From the NCBI RefSeq assembly GCF_000332195.1, contig NZ_KB235922.1, positions 4,623,322 through 4,687,321 of the forward strand: a stretch of DNA of 64,000 bases, written 5' to 3'. A program made the translations under genes and the position numbers. Of this stretch, positions 18,171 through 27,620 are shown piece after piece. How positions within the stretch are numbered: position 1 is the first letter of the stretch; every line of letters starts with the position of its first letter. This DNA is from Pleurocapsa sp. PCC 7319. Its GTDB lineage: Bacteria; Cyanobacteriota; Cyanobacteriia; Cyanobacteriales; Xenococcaceae. The notes beneath the pieces were generated by a model. It saw only the letters and a program-made list of their open reading frames with translations, ran no database searches and was not told where the DNA came from.

Positions 18171-20255
18171 ATGCAACAAAATTTATTCCCAGAAAAGCTA
18201 TTACAATCTCTGGACGAATTTGTTCAACAGATGCACCGACTCAATAAAGCAGACAACCCCAAATTAATTGTCAAAATAGTTACTAATTGGACACAAGCAC
18301 AGCCTTTACTAACTAAAAAACTTCTACAATACCTCCTACAATCAGAGCATAAAATTTGCCGAGGTCAAGAAAGGATAGCCGTAAAAAAAATCATTTTAAA
18401 TAAATTAATAAAAGAGTTTGAACAAGATAAATTAACACTTGAGATTAGAAAGCGCTTATATCAAGAAGAATTAAATACTGTAATTAAATGTGATAAATCT
18501 ATTATTACTAATAAAGATAGGTATTATTTAATAAAATTACAAAATAAACTAGGATTATCAACACAACAATGTCAAGCAGTTAAAAAACAAATTTTAACAA
18601 TTAAAAGTTCTCAAGCTTTTCGGCAAAACAATGATCTATTTGATAATCAAAAAGTTAAATGCAAACAAGTAAAATCCGATTTCTACAAGGCTCAAACTAC
18701 TAATAAAAAATCAATAGAGACTACTTCTGATCCAACTAGCAATTATCAGCAAGTACGCTTCACTAATCAAAAAGTTTTTATTGAAAATAAGCAATCAGAT
18801 GTGGTAAAGTTACAGCCCAAAAAATGGTCTTGGCTGCTATTGGGCATTCCTTTTCTATCATTATTTATTAAAGGTTTTGGCTGGAATAAAAACTCTCAAC
18901 TTAATATTGCTAACAATCATAGTTTACAGCAACAAGATATTTGTGTTGATTTAACCAGTAGCCAGTCACCACGAATGAGTCTAGGAAATAAACTATTATC
19001 TCAAGAATATAATCATCTCCAACCCCAAAGCAAAATCACTTTAAATGAGGGAATAGCTGCCTTTTCGAGATGTGAATTTTCAACTGCTAGAAATAAGTTT
19101 CAGCAATCTCTTGGTTCAGATATCAATAATCCTGAGGCTCTAATCTATGCGAATAATGCTCAGGCAATTACTCAAGAGAATTTTATGATTGCCGTAAGTG
19201 TTCCTTTGGGTAGTAAACCGAAAGTTGCCTGGGAAATTTTGCGTGGTGTGGCTCAAGCACAAGCAGAGATCAATCGGCAAGGAGGTTTACAAGAAAGACT
19301 CTTGTTAGTTGAAATTGTTAATGATGACAATGATCCTGAGATTGTTCGTCAGGTAGCCAAAAAACTGGCAGCAGATAAAAATGTCTTAGCTGTAGTCGGT
19401 CATAATGATAGCGATTCTTCGCTTGCTGCTTCAGAGATTTATCAGAAATATGGTTTAGTCATGGTTTCTCCTACCAGCAGCTCCACAAAGTTATCGGGTG
19501 CTGGAAGCTATATTTTGCGAACAACTCCCAGCGTAGCGATTATGGCCAATACCTTAGCAGATTATGCCTTATCAAAATCCTCAAACAAGATTGCTGTCTG
19601 TTTAGATTCTGAAAGTTCTGCGAGCACTTCTTTTGCTCAAGAATTCATGAAAGCAGTACACCAAGACTACGGAGAGATTGCACCAGTTAAATGTGATTTT
19701 GCTCAAAGTAATTTCAACCCTCAAAAGGTAGTTGAACGAGCGATCGCAGAAAATGCTGATGCTCTATTATTGGCTGCCTCAGTAAAAGGAATAAAACCGG
19801 CAATTGCCGTTGCCAAAGTAAATCAGCAAAGATTACCTTTATTTGGTACTCACTCTCTCTATACTTTTGAAACAATTCAGCAGGGAAAAGATACAGTTGC
19901 GGGAATGGTTTTGACTGCTCCTTGGCTAGCAGATAAAACCAAAAATTACGATTTTACCCAAACAGCGATGGAATATTGGGGTGGTCAAGTCAATTGGCGA
20001 ACAGCTATGGCTTATGATGCTACTGTAGCGATTATTCAGGGGCTAGAGCAGTCTGATACTCGCTCAGAATTACAGTCTGCCTTGACCCATTCTAATTTTT
20101 TGGTCGATGGGGCAACAGGTGTATTTTACTTTGAGCAGGGCGATCGCTTGGGAGAAGTGCAGCTAGCTCAGATTACGCAATCAGCTTTAAATCCTCGTAA
20201 ATATGAGTTTTCACGATTAAATTTAGATGACACTATCAGTAAACCTCAGCCTTAA
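18171..20255 (+). CDS. Membrane-anchored receptor-type ligand-binding protein
   Basis: This 694-residue protein has three parts. Residues 1-215 form a Lys/Gln-rich, all-helical, Asn-rich segment with no signal peptide, so it should be cytoplasmic. One membrane helix lies at about 219-237 (WSWLLLGIPFLSLFIKGF). The rest would be outside: a single TPR-like helix pair near 285-325, then a complete ABC-type branched-chain amino-acid receptor domain (about 335-690). Typical passages are AVSVPLGSKPKVAWEILRG, AVVGHNDSDSSLAASEIYQ and VMVSPTSSSTKLS. This resembles a sensor more than a transport lipoprotein. The N-terminal domain might couple ligand binding to a cytoplasmic partner, but I cannot name it. 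Confidence 0.75.
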   Translation: MQQNLFPEKLLQSLDEFVQQMHRLNKADNPKLIVKIVTNWTQAQPLLTKKLLQYLLQSEHKICRGQERIAVKKIILNKLIKEFEQDKLTLEIRKRLYQEELNTVIKCDKSIITNKDRYYLIKLQNKLGLSTQQCQAVKKQILTIKSSQAFRQNNDLFDNQKVKCKQVKSDFYKAQTTNKKSIETTSDPTSNYQQVRFTNQKVFIENKQSDVVKLQPKKWSWLLLGIPFLSLFIKGFGWNKNSQLNIANNHSLQQQDICVDLTSSQSPRMSLGNKLLSQEYNHLQPQSKITLNEGIAAFSRCEFSTARNKFQQSLGSDINNPEALIYANNAQAITQENFMIAVSVPLGSKPKVAWEILRGVAQAQAEINRQGGLQERLLLVEIVNDDNDPEIVRQVAKKLAADKNVLAVVGHNDSDSSLAASEIYQKYGLVMVSPTSSSTKLSGAGSYILRTTPSVAIMANTLADYALSKSSNKIAVCLDSESSASTSFAQEFMKAVHQDYGEIAPVKCDFAQSNFNPQKVVERAIAENADALLLAASVKGIKPAIAVAKVNQQRLPLFGTHSLYTFETIQQGKDTVAGMVLTAPWLADKTKNYDFTQTAMEYWGGQVNWRTAMAYDATVAIIQGLEQSDTRSELQSALTHSNFLVDGATGVFYFEQGDRLGEVQLAQITQSALNPRKYEFSRLNLDDTISKPQP

Positions 20256-20278
20256 AAACTTGAACATCGAGTAAAAGA

Positions 20279-20611
20279 TTAAATCTCCTTCAGGTTAATC
20301 TTTTCTAATTCTTGCCATAAAGTTTGCATAAATTCTTCTGTATTATTGAGCTTCATCTCGCCAAATGCCGCTAATTCTTCTGGGCTATATTCGCGATCGC
20401 TACCCATAATATCTTGAATCCAATAGGGTAAATCGGCAGGGTTTTCCATCAACATTTGACAGACTTCTAAAGCATCTTTGCCTAATCTTTGATCATCTAA
20501 TTTTGCTGCCAAACAAAACTTTAATAATTTAGCCAGATTGCTTTCTGGAGGAATTGCCAGTAAAGCAGCCATATATTGTGCTAATACAGATTTTGATAAG
20601 GTCATTGCCAA
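20279..20611 (-). CDS. Conserved hypothetical protein (110 aa)
   Basis: I do not recognise a family. The protein is helical, soluble and acidic in its C-terminal half (GSDREYSPEELAAFGEMKLNNTEEFMQTLWQELEKINL). It starts with a hydrophobic-leaning helix (LSKSVLAQYMAALLAIPPESNLAKLLKFCLAAKL). The start could be Met1 or Met3. It sits 34 bases downstream of the globin-fusion gene on the same strand, so the two may be co-transcribed. It converges on the receptor gene with only 23 bases between the stops. Confidence 0.65.
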   Translation of the reverse strand: MAMTLSKSVLAQYMAALLAIPPESNLAKLLKFCLAAKLDDQRLGKDALEVCQMLMENPADLPYWIQDIMGSDREYSPEELAAFGEMKLNNTEEFMQTLWQELEKINLKEI

Positions 20612-20645
20612 TATTTTCTAGTTTTAATTAGTTATACCCAGATAA

Positions 20646-22457
20646 TTATGGGTGAGTAGAGCCATCGGGCATGGTTGCTCCCTTAAGATAAGCTTGGCGT
20701 AAGTCTGATTCGTTTACCTTGGCATCTTTTAGATTAGCACCAGTAAAATAGGCATTGTGTAAGTCTGCACCACTCAAATTAGCACGACTGAGATTAGTAC
20801 CACTCAGATTAGCATCTCTTAAATCGGTACAAACTAAATTGGCATGACTTAAATTAGCACTACTGAGATTGACATAACTCAATTTGGCAAATCCCAAATT
20901 AGCATAACTTAAATTAGCATCTGTAAAGTTAACGCGAGCCAAGAGAGCATTCCCTAAGTTGGCATGACTGAGATTGGCATTGCTGAGATTAGCTTTAGTT
21001 AAATTAACATCGCTCAGATCGGCTTTGGGCAAATTAATTTTGGCTAAATTAGCGTTAGGAGCAATCAATCCCTTTAAAGGAACTCGGTCTTCATTTAAAT
21101 CTTGTAGAGCTAAAATCCTAGCATAGCTAACTTTGACCCCATTAGCATTATCGATGGTACTCCAAGCTTGATAGTGGAATTCCTTTTTGCGATCGGGTGT
21201 TTCTTTGATATACAAAACCAATGCTACTAAAAGGCTAATGGCATCTGCACCTTCTAAAAGTTCTGCTAAAAATGTCTCATCGTCAGCAACTAAATAGAGA
21301 AATGATAAGAAAAATGCTGAACCAACTGCAACTGCCCAAGTGGGTAACGCCCAAAATTCTTCTAGTAGTTTATCTAAGATTGATCGAAGTAGTGAGGCAA
21401 GAGAAGTAATTTTTACTGTTTGTTTTTCTTGATTACTCTTAAACTTTGCATTAAGGCGATCAAAGGAAACAAACGGTTTTTTAGGAGAAACTTCAGTTTC
21501 TAGGGGAATTTTATTAACTGTATGTCCAGAAGCACCTTCGAGCATCATGTTGGTAACAGTATTGTAGGTTGTTACCCAAGCTTGTTTGACTTCATCAGTC
21601 CAATCTTGTTGAAGATATTCGGCAAAGGTTTGTAAAAGGATATCCCCCACTAAAGGATAATACTGGGGGAGTGTACCGTATTGTTTATGTCTCGACCCTA
21701 AGTCAGCCAAAATTTGCTTTAATATTTCTGGTTGTCGCAGACTCTCTACCAATAGCACCAAAGAATTAATAAATTTTTTCTCCTGCTTGCCGATATCAGT
21801 TTTGGCGAATAATTGTTGAGTTTCAGGATAGGCAGCAAACAGATTTTGATAGAAACTCGCAGCAAAAGCTGAACCTTGAGGTTCAATTTTGGCAAAGCTT
21901 TGTTCTACAAGTTCGATTTGTATATTTTCAGGTGAAGTAGAAGTTGTCTTTTTATTTAATTGAATTGGCTTTGGAAATTGTGGTGCTGACTCTCTCTCTT
22001 GTTGAATAACAGTTGTTGCAGTCTGAGGAGTTTGTGGCTGAAGTGATGTATCTACTCCTGCACCTTCAAGCATCATGTTAGTAACTGTATTATAAGTTTC
22101 TATCCAAGCTTGTTTAACTTCATCAGTCCAATCTTGTTGCAGATAATCGGCAAAGGTTTTTAAGAGAATTTCGCCAACTAAAGGATAATATTGAGGTAGT
22201 GTACCATATTGTTTATGTCTTGCCCCTAGATCGGCCAAAATCTGTTTTAATATTATTGGTTGTCGTAAACTTTCTACCAATAACACTAAGGAATTGAGCA
22301 GCTTTTTCTCTTGGTTTTTCATATCCGTCTTGGCAAATAATCTTTTTGTTTCGGGATATGCTATAAATAGATTTTGATAAAAACTATGGACGAAATCTCT
22401 GGATTTAGGTTTTATTAGCTCCAAGCTTTGTTCAATTAATTCAATTTTTAATGACAT
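20646..22457 (-). CDS. Tandem globin / membrane / pentapeptide-repeat fusion
   Basis: This 603-residue protein carries two near-identical haemoglobin domains (about residues 1-135 and 178-315). Each has a candidate B10 tyrosine (SFYQNLF) and a candidate proximal histidine (H81 and H257 in the motif RHKQYGTLPQYYPLVG). The domains look like flavohaemoglobin-type globins without a reductase. A linker leads to a hydrophobic pair of segments (about 365-412). About 28 pentapeptide repeats (A-N/D-L-x-x) then form a right-handed beta-helix from about residue 455 to the end. The globins should bind haem and sense or detoxify O2/NO, and the beta-helix may be a scaffold. I know no characterised protein with this architecture. 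Confidence 0.88.
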   Translation of the reverse strand: MSLKIELIEQSLELIKPKSRDFVHSFYQNLFIAYPETKRLFAKTDMKNQEKKLLNSLVLLVESLRQPIILKQILADLGARHKQYGTLPQYYPLVGEILLKTFADYLQQDWTDEVKQAWIETYNTVTNMMLEGAGVDTSLQPQTPQTATTVIQQERESAPQFPKPIQLNKKTTSTSPENIQIELVEQSFAKIEPQGSAFAASFYQNLFAAYPETQQLFAKTDIGKQEKKFINSLVLLVESLRQPEILKQILADLGSRHKQYGTLPQYYPLVGDILLQTFAEYLQQDWTDEVKQAWVTTYNTVTNMMLEGASGHTVNKIPLETEVSPKKPFVSFDRLNAKFKSNQEKQTVKITSLASLLRSILDKLLEEFWALPTWAVAVGSAFFLSFLYLVADDETFLAELLEGADAISLLVALVLYIKETPDRKKEFHYQAWSTIDNANGVKVSYARILALQDLNEDRVPLKGLIAPNANLAKINLPKADLSDVNLTKANLSNANLSHANLGNALLARVNFTDANLSYANLGFAKLSYVNLSSANLSHANLVCTDLRDANLSGTNLSRANLSGADLHNAYFTGANLKDAKVNESDLRQAYLKGATMPDGSTHP

Positions 22458-22544
22458 TATTTATGGGTACTTACTAATTTATTAATTATTCCTCAATTAA
22501 TAAAAAATCAACGATTGCTTTTGGGCAAATACAGATATTAATTT

Positions 22545-23084
22545 CTAAATTTCGTCTAATTTAAAGTCGTCAATATAGAGCAAGAACAATCCTAATACAA
22601 TCGTTAAAATAGAACGCCAAAAAGGTTGGATAGGAATATCCCAAAGCAATCCCCAAATACCACACCAAGATACGATAATTGCCAGCAAAGTATAAATCGT
22701 TGATAGATTAGGATGTTTAGTCTTAAAGTAATGAAAAATCTTTTCTCTAGTATTCATCTCTGCTATATTTTTTTCTATATGAGTCTTTTTCATCAAGACC
22801 AACTCTGTAAGAGATAAATCGTCCACAAGAAGTAAAAAAAGACCAAACATCAACAAACTTAGATGACGAATAGGTACTGATAAAGAAATTTCAGGGGGAG
22901 ACTCTGCCATTAAATTAATGCCATGTGCCCACGAATCCGAAACGAGGACTATGCCACTCCAAATAGCTATTATATTAATCGTCACGTAAAGAGTGTGTAG
23001 ATTCGGATACTTTGTTTTTAGCAGACTAAAAAATCTTTCTCGCCAACTTAGTGGAGATAAGTGCCTTTTCTTTTGCTTGCTCAT
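22545..23084 (-). CDS. Duplicated small membrane protein
   Basis: This 179-residue protein is made of two similar halves. Each has a basic N-terminal segment (REKIFHYFKTKHPNLSTIY and RERFFSLLKTKYPNLHTLY), a helix, a loop, and a second helix ending LLLVDDLSL or LLYIDDFKL. Four membrane helices are expected. I do not recognise a family. It follows the globin fusion gene on the same strand about 90 bases upstream in transcription order, so it may be expressed with it. The conserved acidic pair after the second helix in each half is the most obvious candidate functional site. Confidence 0.65.
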   Translation of the reverse strand: MSKQKKRHLSPLSWRERFFSLLKTKYPNLHTLYVTINIIAIWSGIVLVSDSWAHGINLMAESPPEISLSVPIRHLSLLMFGLFLLLVDDLSLTELVLMKKTHIEKNIAEMNTREKIFHYFKTKHPNLSTIYTLLAIIVSWCGIWGLLWDIPIQPFWRSILTIVLGLFLLYIDDFKLDEI

Positions 23085-23238
23085 ATTAGAAATAACTAAA
23101 ATTCATTTCTGCATTCCAGCATATAGTATGCGCGAGAGCATGGTCTGGGGAAAGTTCCCCCAGAGATAAATATAGTTTTGAAGGATAAATTAACAATAAG
23201 ATAGTTCAGAATTAAGCGTTATTAATCCACATCAAGCA

Positions 23239-24144
23239 TCAGTTAATAATTTCATCTTTAAAATCAATTAACAACAGCATATTATCAATCATGATATTTC
23301 TCAGATCGTTATTCAGAGGTAACACACCCTGCGCTCCAAACCAACGATCAAAGATCGCAACATTCTCGGGTTTATTGTCTAAAAATCCCTGCATGAATTT
23401 GACCAGAGTATAGTTAATCGTGTTAAGAAACTGAGAATTATTTTCTGCCACCATACAGCCAATACCTTCGTGAGAATAGTCACCCACTATTTGAAAATTC
23501 TCGGGATTAGAGGTATTTCGTAGCCAGCTTTCGAGTAAAATGCCATCCGAAGCAAAAGCGTCAATTTCCCCTTGCTGTAGTGCTTGGTATCCAGCAGCGC
23601 GATCTTTAAAAATTACTATTTCTGCCAGAGGTTGTGCCCGTCTAATTGAACGCTCATTAGTAGTTTTAGCTAAGGCTCCAATCCTTTTTGCGACTAGAGA
23701 TTCAGCATCCCAAAAATCATTACCACTTTTAGTTAACAATCTTGTTCCTGTGGAGGCATAACTAAAAGAAAAATCAACTTGGCGATCGCGTTTCCAGGTA
23801 AAGCTACTGGCATCACAAACAATGTCAACTTGACCATCAATCAATTGTGGAATGCGCTCCTTGGGTTGCAAAGCAACAAGTTCTAGCTCAATTTCTTGCC
23901 CTAATTCTTCTTCTAGCTGACTAGTGATTAATTCTAAAATATCTATCGAATAGCCTACTAGCTCTCCACGTTCGTTGCGATAGGCAAAGGGCAAAGCATC
24001 TTTACTTGTACCCGCAGTTAATGTTCCGGTACGAGCAATTTTTTCTACTACCTTTTCAGCCGAAGCTGAAGGAGTAGCTAAGAACATCAAACCTAAACTG
24101 AAAAGAGAAATAGCAGCTTTTTTTGCCCACAGGGATTGAAACAT
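23239..24144 (-). CDS. Amino-acid ABC transporter substrate-binding protein (family 3)
   Basis: This 301-residue periplasmic protein has a signal peptide (AAISLFSLGLMFLATPSASA) and the SBP_bac_3 fold. It starts with IARTGTLTAGTSKDALPFAY, then GYSIDILELI. The mid-part reads VDIVCDASSFTWKRDRQVDFSFSY, and the closing lobe FASDGILLESWL and VAENNSQF. The family binds polar or basic amino acids or glutamine for ABC importers. No permease or ATPase is adjacent, so the partner is elsewhere or the protein has a sensing role. The ligand cannot be deduced. The C-terminal extension after VLPLNNDL is slightly longer than usual. Confidence 0.85.
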   Translation of the reverse strand: MFQSLWAKKAAISLFSLGLMFLATPSASAEKVVEKIARTGTLTAGTSKDALPFAYRNERGELVGYSIDILELITSQLEEELGQEIELELVALQPKERIPQLIDGQVDIVCDASSFTWKRDRQVDFSFSYASTGTRLLTKSGNDFWDAESLVAKRIGALAKTTNERSIRRAQPLAEIVIFKDRAAGYQALQQGEIDAFASDGILLESWLRNTSNPENFQIVGDYSHEGIGCMVAENNSQFLNTINYTLVKFMQGFLDNKPENVAIFDRWFGAQGVLPLNNDLRNIMIDNMLLLIDFKDEIIN

Positions 24145-24276
24145 AAGTGATGCTTGTCTTTTAAAGTTAGTTACTGTATTAGACCAGAAAAGTTAAATCG
24201 ACCAGTTTTATCACTTTTATTTAAGAATTTGCTAAAAAATATTATTATTTGTGAATAACTAATTTAAGACTAAATC

Positions 24277-24657
24277 GTGACTCGAATATTTTTAACGATC
24301 GCAGGAACATTAGGAGGCATATCAGTAATTTTAGGTGCATTTGCCAGTCATGCCTTAAAAGGAAAGTTAAGCGATCGGGCATTAGAGATTTGGGAAACTG
24401 GTACTAAATATCAGATGTATCATGCTCTGGCACTGATTTTAGTAGCTTTACTTCTTAGTCGATTAACCACCACTGACTCCACTTTACTTGTGGTTGCTGG
24501 CTATGCCTTTATTGCTGGAATAATACTATTCTCTGGTAGTTTATATGCCCTGAGTTTAAGTGGCATTAAATTGTTGGGTGCTATTGCTCCTTTAGGTGGA
24601 GTAGCTTTTATCATTGGTTGGGCTTGCTTAGCTATTGCGGGCTGGAGGTTTGAGTAA
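24277..24657 (+). CDS. DUF423 family membrane protein
   Basis: This 126-residue protein has four membrane helices and the DUF423 signature. It begins with the glycine-rich GGISVILGAFASHALKGKL, continues YHALALILVALLLS, and ends with GWACLAIAGWRF. The start codon is GTG at 24277, fitting the family N-terminus TRIFLTIAGTLGG. Members (YgdD-like) are small inner-membrane proteins of unknown function, widely conserved. The gene is unlinked to its neighbours by any obvious pathway. Confidence 0.9.
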   Translation: MTRIFLTIAGTLGGISVILGAFASHALKGKLSDRALEIWETGTKYQMYHALALILVALLLSRLTTTDSTLLVVAGYAFIAGIILFSGSLYALSLSGIKLLGAIAPLGGVAFIIGWACLAIAGWRFE

Positions 24658-24839
24658 AGAATGGTTTAAAGCTAATCTAAGAATTTATTAATTGGCATTA
24701 ATTAGCGATTTCTCTGGAATCTAGCTGTAGAATCTTACTTGAATCTTAATTAGACTTTAGTATTTTTATTTCGCAGTAAAGCTAAATACTTTTTACATTC
24801 ATTAGGTCTCTAAACTGACTATTTCTTAACTAATTTATT

Positions 24840-25976
24840 ATGCGTATTGCTCTATTTACAGAAACGTTTTTGCCCAAGGTTGATGGTATTGTTACTCGTT
24901 TACGTCATACAATCGATCATCTAGAACGCAATGGCGATCACGTTTTGGTAGTTGCTCCCGAAGGAGGTTTGACTGAATATAAAGGAGCAAAAGTCTATGG
25001 TGTGCCTGGAGTCCCTTTGCCATTGTATCCAGAGCTTAAGTTAGCCCTACCTCCTATTGGCACCAAAAATGCGATCGAAGAGTTTCAACCAGACTTAATT
25101 CATGTGGTAAATCCAGCCTTTTTAGGAGTTGGAGGTATTTATTATGCCAAAACCATGAATATTCCCTTAGTGGCTTCTTATCATACCCACCTGCCCCAAT
25201 ATCTACATCACTACGGCTTAGGGGCATTAGAGGGATTACTCTGGGAACTATTAAAAGCTGCCCATAATCAGGCTAAACTAAATCTCTGCACTTCTAGTGC
25301 GATGGTTCAAGAACTAATCGATCACGGCATTGAAAGGGTTGATTTATGGCAACGAGGAGTTGATACCGAGATGTTTCAACCCCATTTAGCTTCTCCACAA
25401 ATGCGATCGCGTTTATCTCAAGGAAATCCTGATGCTCCTTTATTACTCTATGTTGGTAGAGTCTCCGCCGAAAAACAAATAGATCAAATCAAACCAGTAC
25501 TAGAAGCAATTCCGGAGGCCCATCTGGCGATCGTTGGTGATGGACCCTCTAGAGAAGCTTTAGAAACCCATTTTGCAGGAACCAAAACTCATTTCGTTGG
25601 TTATCTTCAAGGATTAGAGTTAGCTTCTGCATTTGCCTCGGCAGATGCCTTTGTTTTCCCTTCCCGTACTGAAACCTTGGGCTTAGTATTATTAGAGGCC
25701 ATGGCAGCTGGTTGTCCTGTTGTAGCTGCTCGCTCAGGTGGTATTCCTGATATTGTTACTGATGGTGTGAATGGTTATTTATTTGAACCAGATGATCCAG
25801 ATGGTGCAATTACTGCTACCCAATCTTTACTTGAAGCCACAAAAACTCGAGAGGAATTACGACATAATGCCCGCCTGGAAGCAGAACAATGGGGATGGGC
25901 TGCTGCTACTCGACAGCTACAGAGTTATTATCGTGGTGTGTTAGATGCCGAATATGCTTTATCGTCAGCTGCCTAA
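24840..25976 (+). CDS. sqdX: Sulfoquinovosyltransferase (GT4)
   Basis: SqdX transfers sulfoquinovose from UDP-sulfoquinovose to diacylglycerol, the last step of sulfolipid synthesis in thylakoid membranes. The 378-residue protein shows the GT4 layout. The N-terminal domain starts RIALFTETFLPKVDGIVTRL, the donor-binding domain starts LLYVGRVSAEKQID, and the E-x7-E motif appears as ETLGLVLLEAMAAGCPVVA (about residues 273-291). YHTHLPQYLHHYG and WQRGVDTEMFQP also fit cyanobacterial SqdX. Its usual partner sqdB is not in the window. Confidence is high for GT4 and good for sqdX. Confidence 0.9.
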   Translation: MRIALFTETFLPKVDGIVTRLRHTIDHLERNGDHVLVVAPEGGLTEYKGAKVYGVPGVPLPLYPELKLALPPIGTKNAIEEFQPDLIHVVNPAFLGVGGIYYAKTMNIPLVASYHTHLPQYLHHYGLGALEGLLWELLKAAHNQAKLNLCTSSAMVQELIDHGIERVDLWQRGVDTEMFQPHLASPQMRSRLSQGNPDAPLLLYVGRVSAEKQIDQIKPVLEAIPEAHLAIVGDGPSREALETHFAGTKTHFVGYLQGLELASAFASADAFVFPSRTETLGLVLLEAMAAGCPVVAARSGGIPDIVTDGVNGYLFEPDDPDGAITATQSLLEATKTREELRHNARLEAEQWGWAAATRQLQSYYRGVLDAEYALSSAA

Positions 25977-26361
25977 TGCAAAAGCAGAGAAGATAATGAA
26001 CTACTAGCAGCTACTCTGCTACGCTACGTTGAGCAGCTAGTTTCTGATGCTTCGTCTGAGCTAGTTGCTGATATCCTCCGCAGTATTTAACCTTGGGTTT
26101 ACCAGTAGAGCTAGGGGACTTGCTGGAAAATAGTTTACCCATCACGGGCAGTGAAAGAAGAAAAGTGTGGGTCAATCTAGTTAGCAGACACTTTTCGCTA
26201 ACTAGATTCCTGCCAACGGAAGAAATCCATTCACTCACTGCGTTGAGCCCAACTAAGATTCAGCCTAACTTCTCCCCCACGTCTACTACTAAGCAATCAA
26301 ACAAGAAGGTGAAGTTCGCGTATTAATTTTGCTAATAATTTTTGATTTTAAGTTCTTCCGA
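25977..26361. other. Non-coding stretch with 12-bp inverted repeat
   Basis: Between sqdX and the transposase remnant lies a stretch without a convincing gene; overlapping open frames on both strands look like chance. It contains a perfect inverted repeat AATCTAGTTAGC/GCTAACTAGATT (26174-26185 and 26197-26208) with an 11-base loop. A shorter pair, AAAAGTGT/ACACTTTT, is nested across it. It may be the end of a decayed insertion sequence next to the two transposase remnants. Confidence 0.4.
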
Positions 26362-27557
26362 TTAAGGAGGAATAATCGTCACATCCCATCGCGGTAAATT
26401 TTCCGAAGATTGCCAAAATAGATAGAAAAATTCTAAGTCTGATGAGTTAACTGTTATTCCTTTGTTATAGTTATTTTCTATCAAATGAATTTGGGGATTA
26501 TTGCCTTTCCACTTCATGTTTGAGGCTCAAGATAAAACCGCTTCTCTTGAGTCCAAAATTGCCCCATTCCAGTAGTTTTCTAAGATGGCCCAACATCGTT
26601 CAACGGGATTATATTTACTATGATAGGGAGGGTAATAAATTAAACGAATTCTTAACTGTGTCTCCCTTGAAAACTGCACGATCCGCTTAATAAATTGAGT
26701 TCGATTACTGCGTTGTGATGCGCCATTATCTAGGTTGATTACTAGCTCTTCTACGGATGAGTAATGACTTTGATTTTCTCGCCACCATCGACTTAAACAA
26801 TCGACAATAAAATCCGAGGTTTCAGCAGATGTGCCAAAATAGATAGAAAAGTCCCCTCCTTGGACATCCAGAATTCCTAATGGGACTAAAACCTCTGACC
26901 ATTGATGATCATGATCATCTGCTTTTAAGGATTCTGCCCTTCTATCTTTTCCGACTCTTGATAAATTTCCGACTTGGACTTTCGCTTTAGAGTCGATAGA
27001 AATTCTCAAGCTGGTTGGCTCATCATCAGCTTCTTGATTAACTTTAGCTACATTCTCAAAAATCGCATTGGTTTCTGGAATTTTTTTGAGCGGTTTTACT
27101 TTTTGTGTTTTTTTAAACGATAACCTATTCGATTTAAAATCTCCCCAATAGTTTGACGAGAAGGTAATTCTTCTTCTCTGTATCCTTTTTCAGAGATTAA
27201 GGCTTCTCTGACTGCCCTTGCACTAATCCGACTATACTTAAAAGTCGAGCGAAATTTTGGTTCTGTGCTAGTCTTTTCAGACAAGAGACTTTCTAGATCT
27301 TGCCTTAATAAAGGTAAAATCTCCTCGGTTTTCTTTCTTCCTCTAGCTCCATAATTATCGACACAGATTAACCCCATTTCTAGTTCCTTTAATCCCGTAG
27401 CGCTCGCTTGTCTTGACCACCCCAATTCCCTTTCGGCTTTTCGAGGTGAATGATTGAAATGGTCTTGGGTTACTTGAGCCATAAATGCTCTTTTCTTGTG
27501 TCCAGTTAGCTTTTTCGCTGCATCTTTGAAGGTAAATTTGACTTTTTCAGTCAGCAT
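26362..27557 (-). mobile_element. ISAzo13-type transposase, frameshifted and stop-interrupted
   Basis: The first frame (27557-27096) encodes the helix-turn-helix N-terminus (ARAVREALISEKGYREEELPSRQTIGEILNRIGYR). At the A7 tract around 27104-27110 the frame must shift by -1 to continue as TQKVKPLKKIPETNAIFENV and then the DDE domain (LVINLDNGASQRSNRTQF, YYPPYHSKYNPVERCW). An in-frame TGA at 26527 stands where relatives are expected to have Trp. Beyond it the frame stays open (NMKWKGNNPQIHLIE) to TAA at 26362. The slippery A-AAA-AAA could be programmed, but the stop suggests an inactive copy. Terminal repeats were not identified. Confidence 0.8.
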
Positions 27558-27620
27558 GCTTGGTTAAGGAAGAAATCAGTCTTTTCCTCAGCTTATTGGG
27601 TAATCTATTAATCTGCAAGT

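Noticed and set aside
26011-26326. Overlapping open frames on both strands after sqdX
   Set aside because: Neither has recognisable motifs, and they overlap over a palindrome-rich stretch, as expected by chance.
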